From contig NZ_AP024678.1 of assembly GCF_025999095.1 (NCBI RefSeq), forward strand, positions 961,527 to 1,025,526: DNA of 64,000 nt, in the 5' to 3' direction. Made by a program: the position numbers and the translations under genes. Shown here one piece after another: positions 47,721-57,748 of the stretch. This DNA comes from Thermosynechococcus sp. Its GTDB lineage: Bacteria > Cyanobacteriota > Cyanobacteriia > Thermosynechococcales > Thermosynechococcaceae. Positions within the stretch are counted from its first letter, which is position 1; every line of letters begins with the position of its first letter. The notes under the pieces are model-generated. The model was not told where the DNA came from and ran no database searches. It saw only the letters and a program-made list of their open reading frames with translations.

Positions 47721-49736
47721 GTGCGCATTCCCCTCGACTATTACCAAGTATTGGGTGTGCCTATTCAGGCAACACCGGAACAAATTGAGCAGGCCTTTCA
47801 GGATCGCCTGTTGCAACTGCCTACCTATCAGCACTCCCCCACCACCGTTGCCACCCGTCGTGAACTGATTGAGCAGGCCTATGCAGTTTTGCGAGAACCG
47901 GAGCAGCGCCATGCCTACGATCGCCACTGCCGTGCGGTTGATCCCGATGATTTGATTGCCCAGTTGAATCCCGATGCCACCGCTCCCCACATTGAAATTA
48001 GTGATGAGCAATTCTCGGGGGCACTCCTACTGCTCTATGAACTGGGAAATTATGCCCAAGTTGTCAAGCTGGGAAAAGCATTTCTCAAAAAGGATGTTCT
48101 TGATCTCAATCGCCCCTACGCTTCCTCTGCCGTTGTTGCCGACATTACCCTCACTGTGGCTTTGGCCTATCTGGAATTGGGACGCGAGGAATGGCAGCGG
48201 CAGTCCTACCAAGCAGCCGCCTCTCAGCTAGAAGCCGGTCTAGAGGTACTTCAGCGGGCAAACTTGTTTCCCGAACTCCAGGAGCAGTTTCAGACGGAAC
48301 TGCATCGGCTGCGTCCCTACCTCATTCTGGAGTTACTGGCACTGCCTTTGTCCGATAGTGTGAATCGGCAGCGGGGTATTTTATTGCTGCGGCAAATGCT
48401 GAGTGAGCGCGGGGGCATTGAGGGCCGCTGTGACGATCGCTCGGGACTTGCAGTTGAGGATTTTCTGAAATTTATTTTGCAACTGCGCAGCCATCTTACC
48501 GTGGCAGAGCAACAGGAACTCTTTGAACGGGAATCGCGGCGTCCCTCAGCGGTGGCCACCTACCTTGCGGTACATGCCTTGGTAGCACGGGGAGTGCATG
48601 AACTTCAGCCGAGCGCTATTCGTCGGGCCAAGGATTTATTGGAGCAGCTGCTCCCCAATCAAGACGTCTATCTTGAACTCGCCAGTTGCTTGCTGCTTTT
48701 GGGACAGCCCACTGAGGCATTGGCAGCTCTTGACAACAGCCAAGATCAACCGACTCTGGACTTTATCCGCCGCCATGCCGGTGAGGCTGGCGATCTACTG
48801 CCGGGGCTTTATTACTACACCACACAATGGCTCAGAGAAGAAATTTATCCTGCATTTCGGGACTTAGGGGAAACCCCCGTGGCCTTGGATGCCTACTTTG
48901 CTGATCCCAATGTCCAAACCTACCTAGAGGCTCTCAGTGACGACTCCATTACCTCTGAACCGCCGGCGACCACTGCCTCTGCGCTCCCTGAAGTGATTAG
49001 GCCAACGGTGGCCGCGCCCCCGCCGGTCTCCTGCACCGCGGAAACGTTACCTTTGCAGGATCAGACTGGGCTGGGCCAGGGCTTTTCGGCATCGGCTTCT
49101 ACCACTTCTTCAACTGCAACGGGGACAGCCACGCCCCAACCATCCACTCGCAAGCGGCGCAGCCGTCGAAACAGTTGCTCCCAAAAACGTCAAACTTGGT
49201 TTTGGATGGGTGCAGGAGTTGTGCTTGTGGGTTTAGGAGCTTTGGCAAAGGTCTATTGGCCAGCCAAAACGGTTGAAGCCCCGATCCCGCCAGGAACACC
49301 GACCCCTGTGGCAACGCCGACCCCGCCGCCACAACCGACGACCTTAGCCATCCCTTTAACGCCAGAGATGGCGCGCGATCGCCTCCACAGTTGGCAGCGA
49401 ATTAAAGCCCAAGCCCTTGGGCCAGCATTTGAGATGGACAAACTAGCAACGATTTTGGCGGAGCCAGAACTGAGCCGCTGGCGATCGCGGGCGCAGAGCT
49501 TAAAGTCCGAGGGCAGCCATTGGGTTTATACCCTAAAGAAGTTGGAGGTGAAGGAAGTCCGTCCCCAAAGGCGCGATCGCGTGGATGTGTTGGCGGAAGT
49601 CAATGAGGAGGCCCGCTTTTATGAACGGGGAACCCTGCGCAATGATATTTCCTATGACGATCCCTACCGCGTTCTCTACACCTTGATCCGTCGTGGCGAT
49701 CGCTGGTTGATTCAAGGCATGCAGGTGCTTAGTTAA
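47721..49736 (+). CDS. Cell division protein Ftn2/ZipN (ARC6 type)
   Basis: Ftn2/ZipN is the cyanobacterial ancestor of chloroplast ARC6 and anchors FtsZ to the inner membrane. The 671-residue product starts at GTG 47721. It has an N-terminal J-like domain (YYQVLGVPIQATPEQIEQAFQDRL ... AYAVLREPEQRHAYD) in which the HPD tripeptide of true DnaJ proteins is missing. A long helical region follows, then a proline/threonine-rich linker, one membrane helix at about 495-516 (FWMGAGVVLVGLGALAKVYW) and a C-terminal periplasmic IMS/ARC6-type domain (MARDRLHSWQRIKAQALGPAF to the end). Architecture and length match ZipN. It ends convergent with an ABC permease, overlapping by 8 bases. Confidence 0.88.
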   Translation: MRIPLDYYQVLGVPIQATPEQIEQAFQDRLLQLPTYQHSPTTVATRRELIEQAYAVLREPEQRHAYDRHCRAVDPDDLIAQLNPDATAPHIEISDEQFSGALLLLYELGNYAQVVKLGKAFLKKDVLDLNRPYASSAVVADITLTVALAYLELGREEWQRQSYQAAASQLEAGLEVLQRANLFPELQEQFQTELHRLRPYLILELLALPLSDSVNRQRGILLLRQMLSERGGIEGRCDDRSGLAVEDFLKFILQLRSHLTVAEQQELFERESRRPSAVATYLAVHALVARGVHELQPSAIRRAKDLLEQLLPNQDVYLELASCLLLLGQPTEALAALDNSQDQPTLDFIRRHAGEAGDLLPGLYYYTTQWLREEIYPAFRDLGETPVALDAYFADPNVQTYLEALSDDSITSEPPATTASALPEVIRPTVAAPPPVSCTAETLPLQDQTGLGQGFSASASTTSSTATGTATPQPSTRKRRSRRNSCSQKRQTWFWMGAGVVLVGLGALAKVYWPAKTVEAPIPPGTPTPVATPTPPPQPTTLAIPLTPEMARDRLHSWQRIKAQALGPAFEMDKLATILAEPELSRWRSRAQSLKSEGSHWVYTLKKLEVKEVRPQRRDRVDVLAEVNEEARFYERGTLRNDISYDDPYRVLYTLIRRGDRWLIQGMQVLS

Positions 49737-50607
49737 GGGGCATTTCCACCTGGCGGCCCAACTTGAGATTTAAGAGGGACAAAGACAGGATAAACAGGAA
49801 TAAAATCAGTCCCATCGTACAGGCGTAGTTAATCTCTAAGCGCTGAAAGGCATTCTCGTAGATGTAGTAAACAATGGTCTTGGAGCTATTGAGGGGACCC
49901 CCTTGGGTCATGATATAGACTTCTTCAAAGACCTTGGTGGCAGAAATTGCTGAGATAATGCTTACCAAAAGAATATAGGGGCGCATCAGTGGCAACGTAA
50001 TATCCCAATGCTGTTGCCAGCCGTCACTGCCATCGATCGCCGCCGCTTCATACAGTTCACCGCTAATCCCCTGAAGTCCCGCCAGATAGATCACCATGTA
50101 GTAGCCCAAGCCTTTCCAGATGGTAACGGCCATGACACTAAAGAGGGCGAGTTGGGGACTGGTCAGCCAAGGAATGGGAGTGTCGCGCAGATGCAGACCC
50201 TGTAGCAGTTGATTTAAGAGGCCATTGGGGGCATAGAGCCAGCGCCAAGCAATCCCCGCCACCACCATGGAGATAATCACGGGACTGTAGTAGGCAGCAC
50301 GAAACCAGTGGATGCCCCGCAGGGGTTGGTTGACGAGAATCGCCAGCAGCAGGGGCGCGATCGCCAGAATTGGCACCACCACCACCAAGTACAAGAAAGT
50401 ATTGCCCAAGGTTTTCCAGAAGACGCCATCGCCCCACAACTGTGCAAAGTTGGCCCACCCTACCCAAACAGGGGGGCTCAGGAGATCGGTTTCATAGCGG
50501 GTGAAGCTGAGGAAAAAGGCCTGTAGGGCTGGCCAAAAAACCGTCAGTGTTAGCAACCCTAAGGCAGGGGCAAGAAAGAGGTAGGGGGTGAGGGATTGCC
50601 CTTTCAT
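49729..50607 (-). CDS. Orphan ABC transporter permease, sugar type (MalF/UgpA family)
   Basis: This 292-residue inner-membrane permease has six hydrophobic helices and the MalF-type EAA loop ([24 protein letters not shown]) that contacts the ATPase. The N-terminal [30 protein letters not shown] is typical for carbohydrate permeases of the UgpA/LacF group. No binding protein, partner permease or ATPase gene is next to it. It begins with ATGA overlapping the stop of carA (four bases), so it is translated with carA, an unexpected partner. Its 3' end overlaps ftn2. Substrate unknown; sugars or polyols are likely. Confidence 0.85.
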   Translation of the reverse strand: MKGQSLTPYLFLAPALGLLTLTVFWPALQAFFLSFTRYETDLLSPPVWVGWANFAQLWGDGVFWKTLGNTFLYLVVVVPILAIAPLLLAILVNQPLRGIHWFRAAYYSPVIISMVVAGIAWRWLYAPNGLLNQLLQGLHLRDTPIPWLTSPQLALFSVMAVTIWKGLGYYMVIYLAGLQGISGELYEAAAIDGSDGWQQHWDITLPLMRPYILLVSIISAISATKVFEEVYIMTQGGPLNSSKTIVYYIYENAFQRLEINYACTMGLILFLFILSLSLLNLKLGRQVEMPLN

Positions 50608-51752
50608 TGGCGGCGGGGATGTTGTTGACGATAGGCACGCATTTGCGCTACAAACTCGCCAAAGAGATAATCGGCATCGTGGGGGCCAGGGCTGGCCTCC
50701 GGGTGGTACTGCACTGAGAAAATTGGCAATGTTTGGTGCTTCAAACCCGCAACGGTTTTGTCATTGAGGTTAAAGTGAGTAATCTCTACGGGAGTTTGGG
50801 CAAGGGATTCCTCGGTGATCGCAAAGCCGTGGTTTTGGCTGGTAATTTCCACTTCCTGTGTCAGGCCAGCGGGCTGGTTCAACCCCCGGTGACCGAACTT
50901 CAGCTTGAAGGTTTCTGCCCCCAAGGAGAGGCCCAACAACTGATGTCCCAGACAAATGCCAAACATGGGACGCTGCGCCCCTAGTAATTTGCGCGTGGTT
51001 TCAATGCCTTCCTGAACCGCCGCCGGGTCACCCGGGCCATTAGAGAGGAAAATGCCATCGGGGTCATAGCTGAGAATCGTTTCCGCTGGCGTATCCGCCG
51101 GCACGACAATCACACGGCAGCCATAACTGGCCAAGCGGCGGAGAATATTGCGCTTCACGCCAAAATCAATGGCCACAACCGTCAAGGGTGGTTCTGCGGT
51201 AGCGGTTTGGGGACGAAATTCCCAAGCGGGGGGCGTTGGCTCTGTCCATTCATAGGGGGTGCGGGTGGTCACCACTTTGGCTAGATTTTGTCCCTGCATC
51301 CTGGGAGCGGCAAGAACTTTTTGCAGCAGTTCAACGGGGTCCAGGATTTCTGTGGAGATGCCGCCGTTCATGGCACCGACGGTCCGAATTTTGCGGGTGA
51401 GGGCGCGGGTGTCAATCCCATAAATCGCCGGAATTCGATGGGCTTTGAGGTAATCGGGCAAGGATTGGTGCGATCGCCAGCTACTGGGAATGTCACAGAT
51501 ATGGCGAGCGACAGCACCGCGCACTTGGGGGCGATCGGATTCCTCATCTTCGGGAGTGGTTCCCGTATTGCCCAACTCAGGGTAGGTGAATGTCACGATT
51601 TGACCATAATAACTAGGGTCGGTGAGCACCTCTTGATAACCCGTCATGCCTGTATTAAAGACCACCTCCCCAATGGCTGTCCCTGGTGCCCCAAAGGAAA
51701 AACCGCGAAACACTGAACCATCGGCAAGAACCAGCAAGGCGGGTGTAGGCAT
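50604..51752 (-). CDS. carA: Carbamoyl-phosphate synthase small (glutaminase) chain
   Basis: CarA hydrolyses glutamine and feeds ammonia to CarB for carbamoyl phosphate, the precursor of pyrimidines and arginine. The 382-residue product has the N-terminal [15 protein letters not shown] and [20 protein letters not shown], and the C-terminal class I amidotransferase with the nucleophile in [11 protein letters not shown] (Cys267) and the His/Glu pair in YHPEASPGP near residue 350. It is full length. carB is not in the window. The ABC permease follows with a four-base overlap. It lies about 270 bases from hrcA on the same strand. Confidence 0.97.
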   Translation of the reverse strand: MPTPALLVLADGSVFRGFSFGAPGTAIGEVVFNTGMTGYQEVLTDPSYYGQIVTFTYPELGNTGTTPEDEESDRPQVRGAVARHICDIPSSWRSHQSLPDYLKAHRIPAIYGIDTRALTRKIRTVGAMNGGISTEILDPVELLQKVLAAPRMQGQNLAKVVTTRTPYEWTEPTPPAWEFRPQTATAEPPLTVVAIDFGVKRNILRRLASYGCRVIVVPADTPAETILSYDPDGIFLSNGPGDPAAVQEGIETTRKLLGAQRPMFGICLGHQLLGLSLGAETFKLKFGHRGLNQPAGLTQEVEITSQNHGFAITEESLAQTPVEITHFNLNDKTVAGLKHQTLPIFSVQYHPEASPGPHDADYLFGEFVAQMRAYRQQHPRRQ

Positions 51753-52009
51753 TTCAATTTCTCCAAGTGTCCCTAGGAAAAGCCAATAACCTAATTGTGC
51801 CCGATCAAGCCAATGGTTGACCCCACAGGGTTTGCCCTTGTGGAATGTCCATCCTTTTTAGGGCATGGGATGGCAGCGGCGGGCTTCCCTCCGCGGTTGA
51901 GGAATTTGGCTTTAACTAGTATAGGGCTACCTGTTTTTTTGCGACTGGGCTGGCGTCTTTAGCCTATCTCATCCCCCAAAGCCCATCCCCTTGAGGGGCT
52001 CAGGAGCAC

Positions 52010-52029
52010 TTACCTATAGTTACCTATAG
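52010..52029 (+). repeat. Perfect 10-bp tandem duplication at the hrcA stop codon
   Basis: TTACCTATAG occurs at 52010-52019 and immediately again at 52020-52029. The second copy contains the hrcA stop codon (52020-52022, minus strand) and its last two sense codons. Confidence 0.9.
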
Positions 52030-53078
52030 CGACTGACTTGCTCTGTCAAATAATCTGCCGCTGTGGCCACTAAGGGAATAATCCGGGCATAGGGCATCCG
52101 CGTCGGCCCTAGAATGCCAATACTGCCTACGGGCGAGTTGCCATAGCAATAGCAGGCATAGACCAATGTACAGGACTGCATCGGCGCGAGGGTATTTTCG
52201 CTGCCAATGCGGATTTGCACTTGGGAGGAGGCTTGGGTATTGACACTGATCAGGGGAGCCAGTTGATCCTGTTGATCCTCAAGAAGATGCAGCAGCATTT
52301 GGACCTGCTCCACCTGGGAAAACTCTGGCTGCTGCAGCACATCGGCAAGGCCACTGATGATAAAGGAGGCCCCTTGGTGGCTGTAGCGATCGCTCAATTG
52401 CTGAAGTAGGATCTGCAGCTGCTGGCTGTAGGTTTGAAACTCGCGGTCAAGCTTTTGCCAGTCAATGGCATTGAGTTCCGCCAGCGATCGCCCCTGCAAT
52501 TGATGATTGAGAAAATTTGTGAGCACCTGTAGCGTGCGCTGCTGCAGTTCAGGATCGGCCTCCCCTTGATCAAACTCAATGAGGGCGGATTGGGTCTCAT
52601 AGGTATCTAGAACAAGGATGACCATGACGTGGCGCGGCTCCAATGAGACCAGTTGAATGACGCGAATTTGCCGCTCCAAGCGGTTGGGCAAGCTAATTAG
52701 TGTAATGTAGCCACTGAGATCCGAAAGCAACTGTGCTGCTTGGCGTAGGATGACCTCCAAACGCTCCTGCCCCCAGACAAAGCGCTCACTCAAAAGGCTC
52801 TCGGCTTTACGGGCCACATCGGGGATGGGCTCAATTAGTTCATCCACATAGACCCGATAGCCAGAATCGGAGGGCACCCGCCCTGCGGAGGTGTGGGGCT
52901 GGTAAAGCAGGCCGCTTTTCTCGAGGAGCAGCATCGTATTGCGCACGGTGGCTGGGCTGACGTTGAGGTTGTATTCGGTGGCGATCGCCTTTGAGCCGAC
53001 AGGTTCGGCCGTAGCAATGTAATGGTTAATCGTAGCGCCCAGAATTTGCTTTTGGCGATCGCTGAGTTCAATCGTCAT
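52020..53078 (-). CDS. hrcA: Heat-inducible transcription repressor HrcA
   Basis: HrcA represses chaperone operons by binding CIRCE operators and is itself folded by GroEL. The 352-residue product has an N-terminal winged helix (LSDRQKQILGATINHYIATAEPVGSKAIATEYNL, SPATVRNTMLLLEKSGLL), the QPHTSAGRVPSDSGYRVYVDEL hinge and a GAF-like core ending GSIGILGPTRMPYARIIPLV. I searched for the CIRCE half-sites TTAGCACTC/GAGTGCTAA and saw none in the window, so its targets (groESL) lie elsewhere. A 10-base duplication covers its stop codon. Confidence 0.95.
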   Translation of the reverse strand: MTIELSDRQKQILGATINHYIATAEPVGSKAIATEYNLNVSPATVRNTMLLLEKSGLLYQPHTSAGRVPSDSGYRVYVDELIEPIPDVARKAESLLSERFVWGQERLEVILRQAAQLLSDLSGYITLISLPNRLERQIRVIQLVSLEPRHVMVILVLDTYETQSALIEFDQGEADPELQQRTLQVLTNFLNHQLQGRSLAELNAIDWQKLDREFQTYSQQLQILLQQLSDRYSHQGASFIISGLADVLQQPEFSQVEQVQMLLHLLEDQQDQLAPLISVNTQASSQVQIRIGSENTLAPMQSCTLVYACYCYGNSPVGSIGILGPTRMPYARIIPLVATAADYLTEQVSRYR

Positions 53079-53214
53079 AACCCCTTACACCTGCGATTTC
53101 TTATTGATGTTTTTTATTTATCTATAAACCAGCCTTCCCATTTCAGCAATGATCACCGGCAACAACGGTGGGGGGCGATCCAACCTTTGTCACACCAAAA
53201 GGCCTGAGCAATGG

Positions 53215-54507
53215 CTAAGGCGGGGATTCCCAAATAAATTGTAGGTGAATAGACCAAGGCTGGCGGGGGCGACTGCGGACCTGTATGGCCTGTAAAAACT
53301 CCCGTAGATAAAAGCGTTGCTCTGCGGCTGAGAGTTGGTACCAAAATTGAGGCTGACCCAGGGTAACCGCTAGTTGCAAGAGATTGCTAGGGGGCAGTTG
53401 TGCCTGCTGTGCCTCGATTCGTGCCCGCTCCCCGGCCAGTTTATAACGGCGCAGTTGAGCTGTTTCCGCATCTAAGAGACCTTGGCTTTCTAGTTCAGTG
53501 AGTTGTTGCAGTTGCTTGTCAATGACTTCGACTTCAATTGCGGCGGTGAGGGTTGACGACGGTAGGCAAAGTTGAGCGATCGCCGGCGGCAGACGTTCGG
53601 CAGTTTGAGCAATTACAGCGGCCAGGGCAGCGTTGTAGGGAATGCTGCGACACTTCGGCGCAAGCGGACAGTGGAGGGGACGCAAATAGGCATATTGACC
53701 GGGGTGGCGATAGGGCTGCACCTGAGTTCGGCCAAAGCGTTGCTGACATTCGCGGCAAATCACCAATCCTGCCAGAGGATGGGGAGCACTGGCACTGCGA
53801 CGGGGTAGAGAGCGTTGGCGCCGCAACAGCCGATCCACCTGAGCCGCTTCATCGGGCGCAATCAGGGGGGTATGGGTCTGGGGAATCACGGTTTTTCCTT
53901 GGTAGTAAAGATGGCCGCGATAGACGGGGTGGGTCAGCCAGCGCCGACCTGTGGCTATGCTAATTCGCTTGTGGTGAGTGTGGGCAATAAAGCGCACCGC
54001 TGCACTGAGGGAGCCATAGAGGAGAAAATGCTCAACAAAATCCTTGACGACAACGGCTGCCGCTCGATCAATCACATAGTGCTCTTTGCCGCGGCGATAG
54101 CCATAGGGGGCACGACCCGGCGGAGGACGGTGCTTGAGACGATTACGAGCGTGGTTGTGGCAGAGGGTTTGCTGGTGGAGTTGCTGCTTAACCTGATCCC
54201 AGAGGGACAAGAGTTGATCGCCACTGGCGGGGCGATCGCTCACGTAGCCTTCAGCGAGGGCAATCACGGTAATCCCTGCTGTCTCCAGTTGCCGCAGGCG
54301 ATCGCTCACTTCCATCACCGTTTGGCCAAGGGCACTTAATTGCTGCAAGAGCCAATACCCAGGCACTAGCCGCTGCAACCAGTACCGCAACTGCGGCCGG
54401 GCAGCCTCCACATCCAGTACCCAGTGGTCAATCTCCTGTCCCCACCCTTGGGGATTGGGTAGGGGCTGCCAGAGGGGGTCAATGTACTCGTAGGCAATAA
54501 TGACCAC
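53215..54507 (-). CDS. Degenerate serine recombinase-family protein
   Basis: This 430-residue protein keeps the architecture of a large serine recombinase: a resolvase-like N-terminal domain (about 1-100), the recombinase domain (HARNRLKHRPPPGRAPYGYRRGKEHYVIDRAAAVVVKDF, RISIATGRRWLTHPVYRG), a zinc ribbon (CRECQQRFGRT, then CPLAPKC) and a C-terminal coiled coil. The catalytic serine that should follow the first strand is replaced (AYEYIDPLWQ), and the LDRLGRS arginines read LSALGQT. It therefore should not cleave DNA. Similar proteins occur in many cyanobacteria, suggesting a domesticated role. It starts at GTG 54507 and lies between hrcA and glgA. No att sites or mobile genes are near. Confidence 0.8.
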   Translation of the reverse strand: MVIIAYEYIDPLWQPLPNPQGWGQEIDHWVLDVEAARPQLRYWLQRLVPGYWLLQQLSALGQTVMEVSDRLRQLETAGITVIALAEGYVSDRPASGDQLLSLWDQVKQQLHQQTLCHNHARNRLKHRPPPGRAPYGYRRGKEHYVIDRAAAVVVKDFVEHFLLYGSLSAAVRFIAHTHHKRISIATGRRWLTHPVYRGHLYYQGKTVIPQTHTPLIAPDEAAQVDRLLRRQRSLPRRSASAPHPLAGLVICRECQQRFGRTQVQPYRHPGQYAYLRPLHCPLAPKCRSIPYNAALAAVIAQTAERLPPAIAQLCLPSSTLTAAIEVEVIDKQLQQLTELESQGLLDAETAQLRRYKLAGERARIEAQQAQLPPSNLLQLAVTLGQPQFWYQLSAAEQRFYLREFLQAIQVRSRPRQPWSIHLQFIWESPP

Positions 54508-54544
54508 AGGTTACATAGCCACGATATAGCCACCCTGATAATGA

Positions 54545-55969
54545 CTAGGTCATTGCCGGTACCAGCGTTGGACTGGGATTGGGCATGGTCTCCGGGGGCA
54601 ATCCATAAATGGAATTATAGAGAGCATTGTAGGCGAGTGCCGATTTTGTCCAGCTGAAGTCCTCGCCCATACCCCGCTGCTGGAGGGCGTGCCACGCCCC
54701 TTTGTAGCGATACCCTTCCCATGCCCGCACTAGACAGGTGTAAAAGTCAAGGGGTTCATAGCGGTCAAAGCAGTAGCCCGTTCCGGTTTGCTGCTCAGGG
54801 TTGTGATGGGAGACGGTATCCACAAGGCCACCGGTGCGGCGGACAATTGGCACACAGCCATAGCGCAGCGCAATCATCTGGGAAATACCGCAGGGTTCAA
54901 AGCGACTCGGCATAATGAAGGCATCGGCACCGCCATAGATGCGCCGCGACAGGACATCACTGTAGAGTAACTGCACACTACAGCGCCCCGGGAACCGTGA
55001 GGCAATTTGCCACATCTGGGTTTCGTAGTAGCGATCGCCCGTCCCTAAGAGCACAAACTGGCTATCGGTATAGGCAAGAAAGCGATCTAAAATTTGAATC
55101 AATAGATCCAGCCCCTTTTGCTCCACCAGCCGGCTAACCATCCCCACCAAGAAAGCACCGGAGTTCACCTCTAGTCCTAGTTCCTCCTGGAGGGCAATTT
55201 TGTTAGCCTTACGCCGCTCTAGGGTATCTGCGGTGTAGTTTTGGGCAAGGGCGCGATCGGTACTGGGATCAAAAAGCTCAGTATCAATACCATTGAGAAT
55301 ACCAGAGAGCTTGCCGCTAATAAACGATAGCAACCCCTCCAATTTTTCGCCATATTCGGGGGTTTTAATTTGCTCGGCGTAGGTGGGGGAAACGGTATTG
55401 ACGCGATCGGCATACTGCAGTGCTGCTGCCATCGTGTTGTGCCCCTGCATGTACCACGGACACCACGTAATTTGCTCTAGCCGCCACCGCCAAGGTCCTT
55501 GATAGGCCAAGTTATGGATCGTAAACACCGTGGTAATGTCGGGATCCTGATGCATCCAGACGGGGATCATGCCCGTGTGCCAATCGTGGCAATGGATAAT
55601 CTGGGGCTTCCAGTAGTTCCAAGCAAATTCTGCTGCCCCATTAGCAAAGAAGGTGAACCGCCAGTCCTCATCCTCACCGTAGTAGATGCGGCGCGGATTA
55701 AAGCAGGGATGGCCAAAAAGGTAAACGGGCACATCCGACCCCGGCAACACGGTTTCATAGACATGGAACGTCTGGAACATGGCATGGCCAATCCAGATGG
55801 GATCCTTGGGAATCTCCACCTTATCGGGCAAGAAGCCATAGTAGGGCATAAAAATGCGCACATCATGTCCCATGCGGCGTAACACCTTGGGCAGAGAGCC
55901 AACCACATCTCCCATGCCCCCCACTTTCGCCAGCGGTGCTGCCTCAGCAGCCACAAATAGAATTCGCAT
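54545..55969 (-). CDS. glgA: Glycogen synthase (ADP-glucose type)
   Basis: GlgA transfers glucose from ADP-glucose to growing alpha-1,4-glucan, the main carbon store of cyanobacteria. From ATG 55969 the product has 474 residues and begins [21 protein letters not shown] with the KxGG substrate-binding motif. Also clear are [26 protein letters not shown] and the C-terminal [30 protein letters not shown]-type GT5 motif. An AGGAGG just upstream decides the start; a 25-residue extension (56044) is rejected. It is divergent from proA. Confidence 0.97.
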   Translation of the reverse strand: MRILFVAAEAAPLAKVGGMGDVVGSLPKVLRRMGHDVRIFMPYYGFLPDKVEIPKDPIWIGHAMFQTFHVYETVLPGSDVPVYLFGHPCFNPRRIYYGEDEDWRFTFFANGAAEFAWNYWKPQIIHCHDWHTGMIPVWMHQDPDITTVFTIHNLAYQGPWRWRLEQITWCPWYMQGHNTMAAALQYADRVNTVSPTYAEQIKTPEYGEKLEGLLSFISGKLSGILNGIDTELFDPSTDRALAQNYTADTLERRKANKIALQEELGLEVNSGAFLVGMVSRLVEQKGLDLLIQILDRFLAYTDSQFVLLGTGDRYYETQMWQIASRFPGRCSVQLLYSDVLSRRIYGGADAFIMPSRFEPCGISQMIALRYGCVPIVRRTGGLVDTVSHHNPEQQTGTGYCFDRYEPLDFYTCLVRAWEGYRYKGAWHALQQRGMGEDFSWTKSALAYNALYNSIYGLPPETMPNPSPTLVPAMT

Positions 55970-56103
55970 GATCCTCCTGAACCTGTTTTTTGGCCAATTC
56001 TCGGGCAACGCAATTGCCGTTAACCTACCACAAGTGCGGGACAATTTGGCGTACGATCGCCCTTATCTCTCTACCTAATGTGTCTTTGGAATTGACAACT
56101 CCT

Positions 56104-57399
56104 ATGACTGATTCTCCCCTGGTGCAACGGGTCAAAGCAGTTCATGAGCAGGCGCGCCGGTTGGCCACGCTGGATGCCGCTGCCCGCAATGATGCCCTTG
56201 AACAGGTGGCCTGTGCCCTTGAGGCGGCGCGGGAGGAGATTCTGGCGGCCAATGCTGCCGATTGTGAGCAGGCCAAGGCCAATCAGCTCAATTCCTCTCT
56301 CTACGCTCGCTTGGAACTGAGTCCCAGTAAACTAGCGGCGGCGATCGCCGGCGTGCGTCAGGTCGCCGCCCTGGGCGATCCCCTGGGTCAGCGCCAACTC
56401 CATCGGGAATTGGATACTGGGCTAGTGCTGAGTCGCGTCACCTGCCCCATAGGGGTGTTGGGGGTGATTTTTGAGGCGCGTCCTGATGCAGTAGTGCAGA
56501 TAGCTGCCTTGGCGATTAAATCGGGGAATGGTGCCATTCTCAAGGGCGGACAGGAGGCCAGTCGTTCTTGCCAAACGATTATGCAGGCTATTCATAGGGG
56601 GCTAGAGAAGTCGGCAGTGCCCGCGGGGGCGATCGCCCTTCTTACCCAGCGGTCAGAAATCAGCGAACTGCTGCAACTGGAGCAATGGGTTGATCTCATC
56701 ATTCCGCGAGGTTCCAATGAATTTGTGCGCTATATCCAGAACAACACGCGCATTCCCGTGCTGGGTCACGCCGATGGTCTCTGTCACCTCTATGTGGATC
56801 GCGCAGCGGATCTTGAGAAGGCGATCGCCATTACCCTCGATGCTAAAACCCAGTATCCTGCTGCCTGTAACGCCATTGAGACGCTCCTTGTTCACTGCGA
56901 TATTGCCGAGGCCTTTTTACCGCAAGTGGCTGCGGCCCTTGAGAAAGCAGGGGTAGAATTGCGGGGGGATGCGATCGCCTGCAACCTCGTGCCCATGACC
57001 CCTGCCACCGAAGCCGACTGGGCCACAGAATACTGCGATTTGATCCTCTCCATCAAAGTCGTGCCCGATCTCGATGCCGCCCTGGATCACATTGCCACCT
57101 ACGGCTCAGGGCACACCGAAGCCATTGTGACTGAGGATGCTGCCACCGCCGCCCGTTTTCTCCAAGAAGTGGATGCTGCTGGTGTCTTTCACAATTGTTC
57201 CACCCGCTTTGCCGATGGCTTCCGCTACGGCTTTGGTGCCGAAGTCGGTATCAGTACCCACAAATTGCCGCCGCGAGGACCTGTGGGGCTAGAGGGATTA
57301 GTGACCTACAAATATCAACTAGTGGGGAATGGCCACATTGTGGCCACCTATAGCGGCGCCAATGCCAAGCCCTTTACCCATCGCGATTTGGACTCCTAA
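56104..57399 (+). CDS. proA: Gamma-glutamyl phosphate reductase
   Basis: ProA reduces gamma-glutamyl phosphate to glutamate semialdehyde in proline synthesis. From ATG 56104 ([19 protein letters not shown]) it has 431 residues, the normal length. The active-site cysteine is in [14 protein letters not shown] (Cys255). The NADPH-binding [23 protein letters not shown] and the C-terminal [24 protein letters not shown] are diagnostic. The open frame extends upstream to 55990, but that stretch is not family-like. No proB is adjacent. Confidence 0.96.
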   Translation: MTDSPLVQRVKAVHEQARRLATLDAAARNDALEQVACALEAAREEILAANAADCEQAKANQLNSSLYARLELSPSKLAAAIAGVRQVAALGDPLGQRQLHRELDTGLVLSRVTCPIGVLGVIFEARPDAVVQIAALAIKSGNGAILKGGQEASRSCQTIMQAIHRGLEKSAVPAGAIALLTQRSEISELLQLEQWVDLIIPRGSNEFVRYIQNNTRIPVLGHADGLCHLYVDRAADLEKAIAITLDAKTQYPAACNAIETLLVHCDIAEAFLPQVAAALEKAGVELRGDAIACNLVPMTPATEADWATEYCDLILSIKVVPDLDAALDHIATYGSGHTEAIVTEDAATAARFLQEVDAAGVFHNCSTRFADGFRYGFGAEVGISTHKLPPRGPVGLEGLVTYKYQLVGNGHIVATYSGANAKPFTHRDLDS

Positions 57400-57748
57400 C
57401 GAATTTAAGGCATTGTTAAGCCACAGACAAAGCCAATTTTTCTGTTTCAGAATAGAGGTATAGGGCAATAGTGATTTAACTACCGTGTAGATGACAACCT
57501 CTGCAAATGTTGTCTATCAAGTCACTGTTAGCTATGTATTGCCTACTTTACTGAGTGTCTGAGCAGTCTCTCTTTGTCAAGGGATGATTAGAACTTGGGA
57601 ATGGCGTACCGTTAGGTAATTGACAGATTCACGATAGCAAAGGGAGCCAAAAAACCTCAAAACTTTAATGGCTCAAGCACTGCCGTTGCATCGCCAGAGG
57701 CACAGCAAACGGCAAAATCAATAAAACTTAATCTTTAGGAGCGTAACA
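57400..57748. other. Spacer before ppsA
   Basis: This 349-base AT-rich stretch contains no recognised gene. It holds a TTGACA at 57620-57625 without a good -10 and a possible 18-codon leader ORF starting ATGGCTCAAGCACTGCC at about 57669 and ending at the TAA near 57723. A TAGGAG ribosome binding site precedes ppsA. I saw no clear riboswitch fold or terminator. Confidence 0.5.

Noticed and set aside
55990-56103. N-terminal extension of ProA
   Set aside because: The extra 38 residues are not family-like and overlap the glgA promoter region; ATG 56104 gives the typical ProA start.
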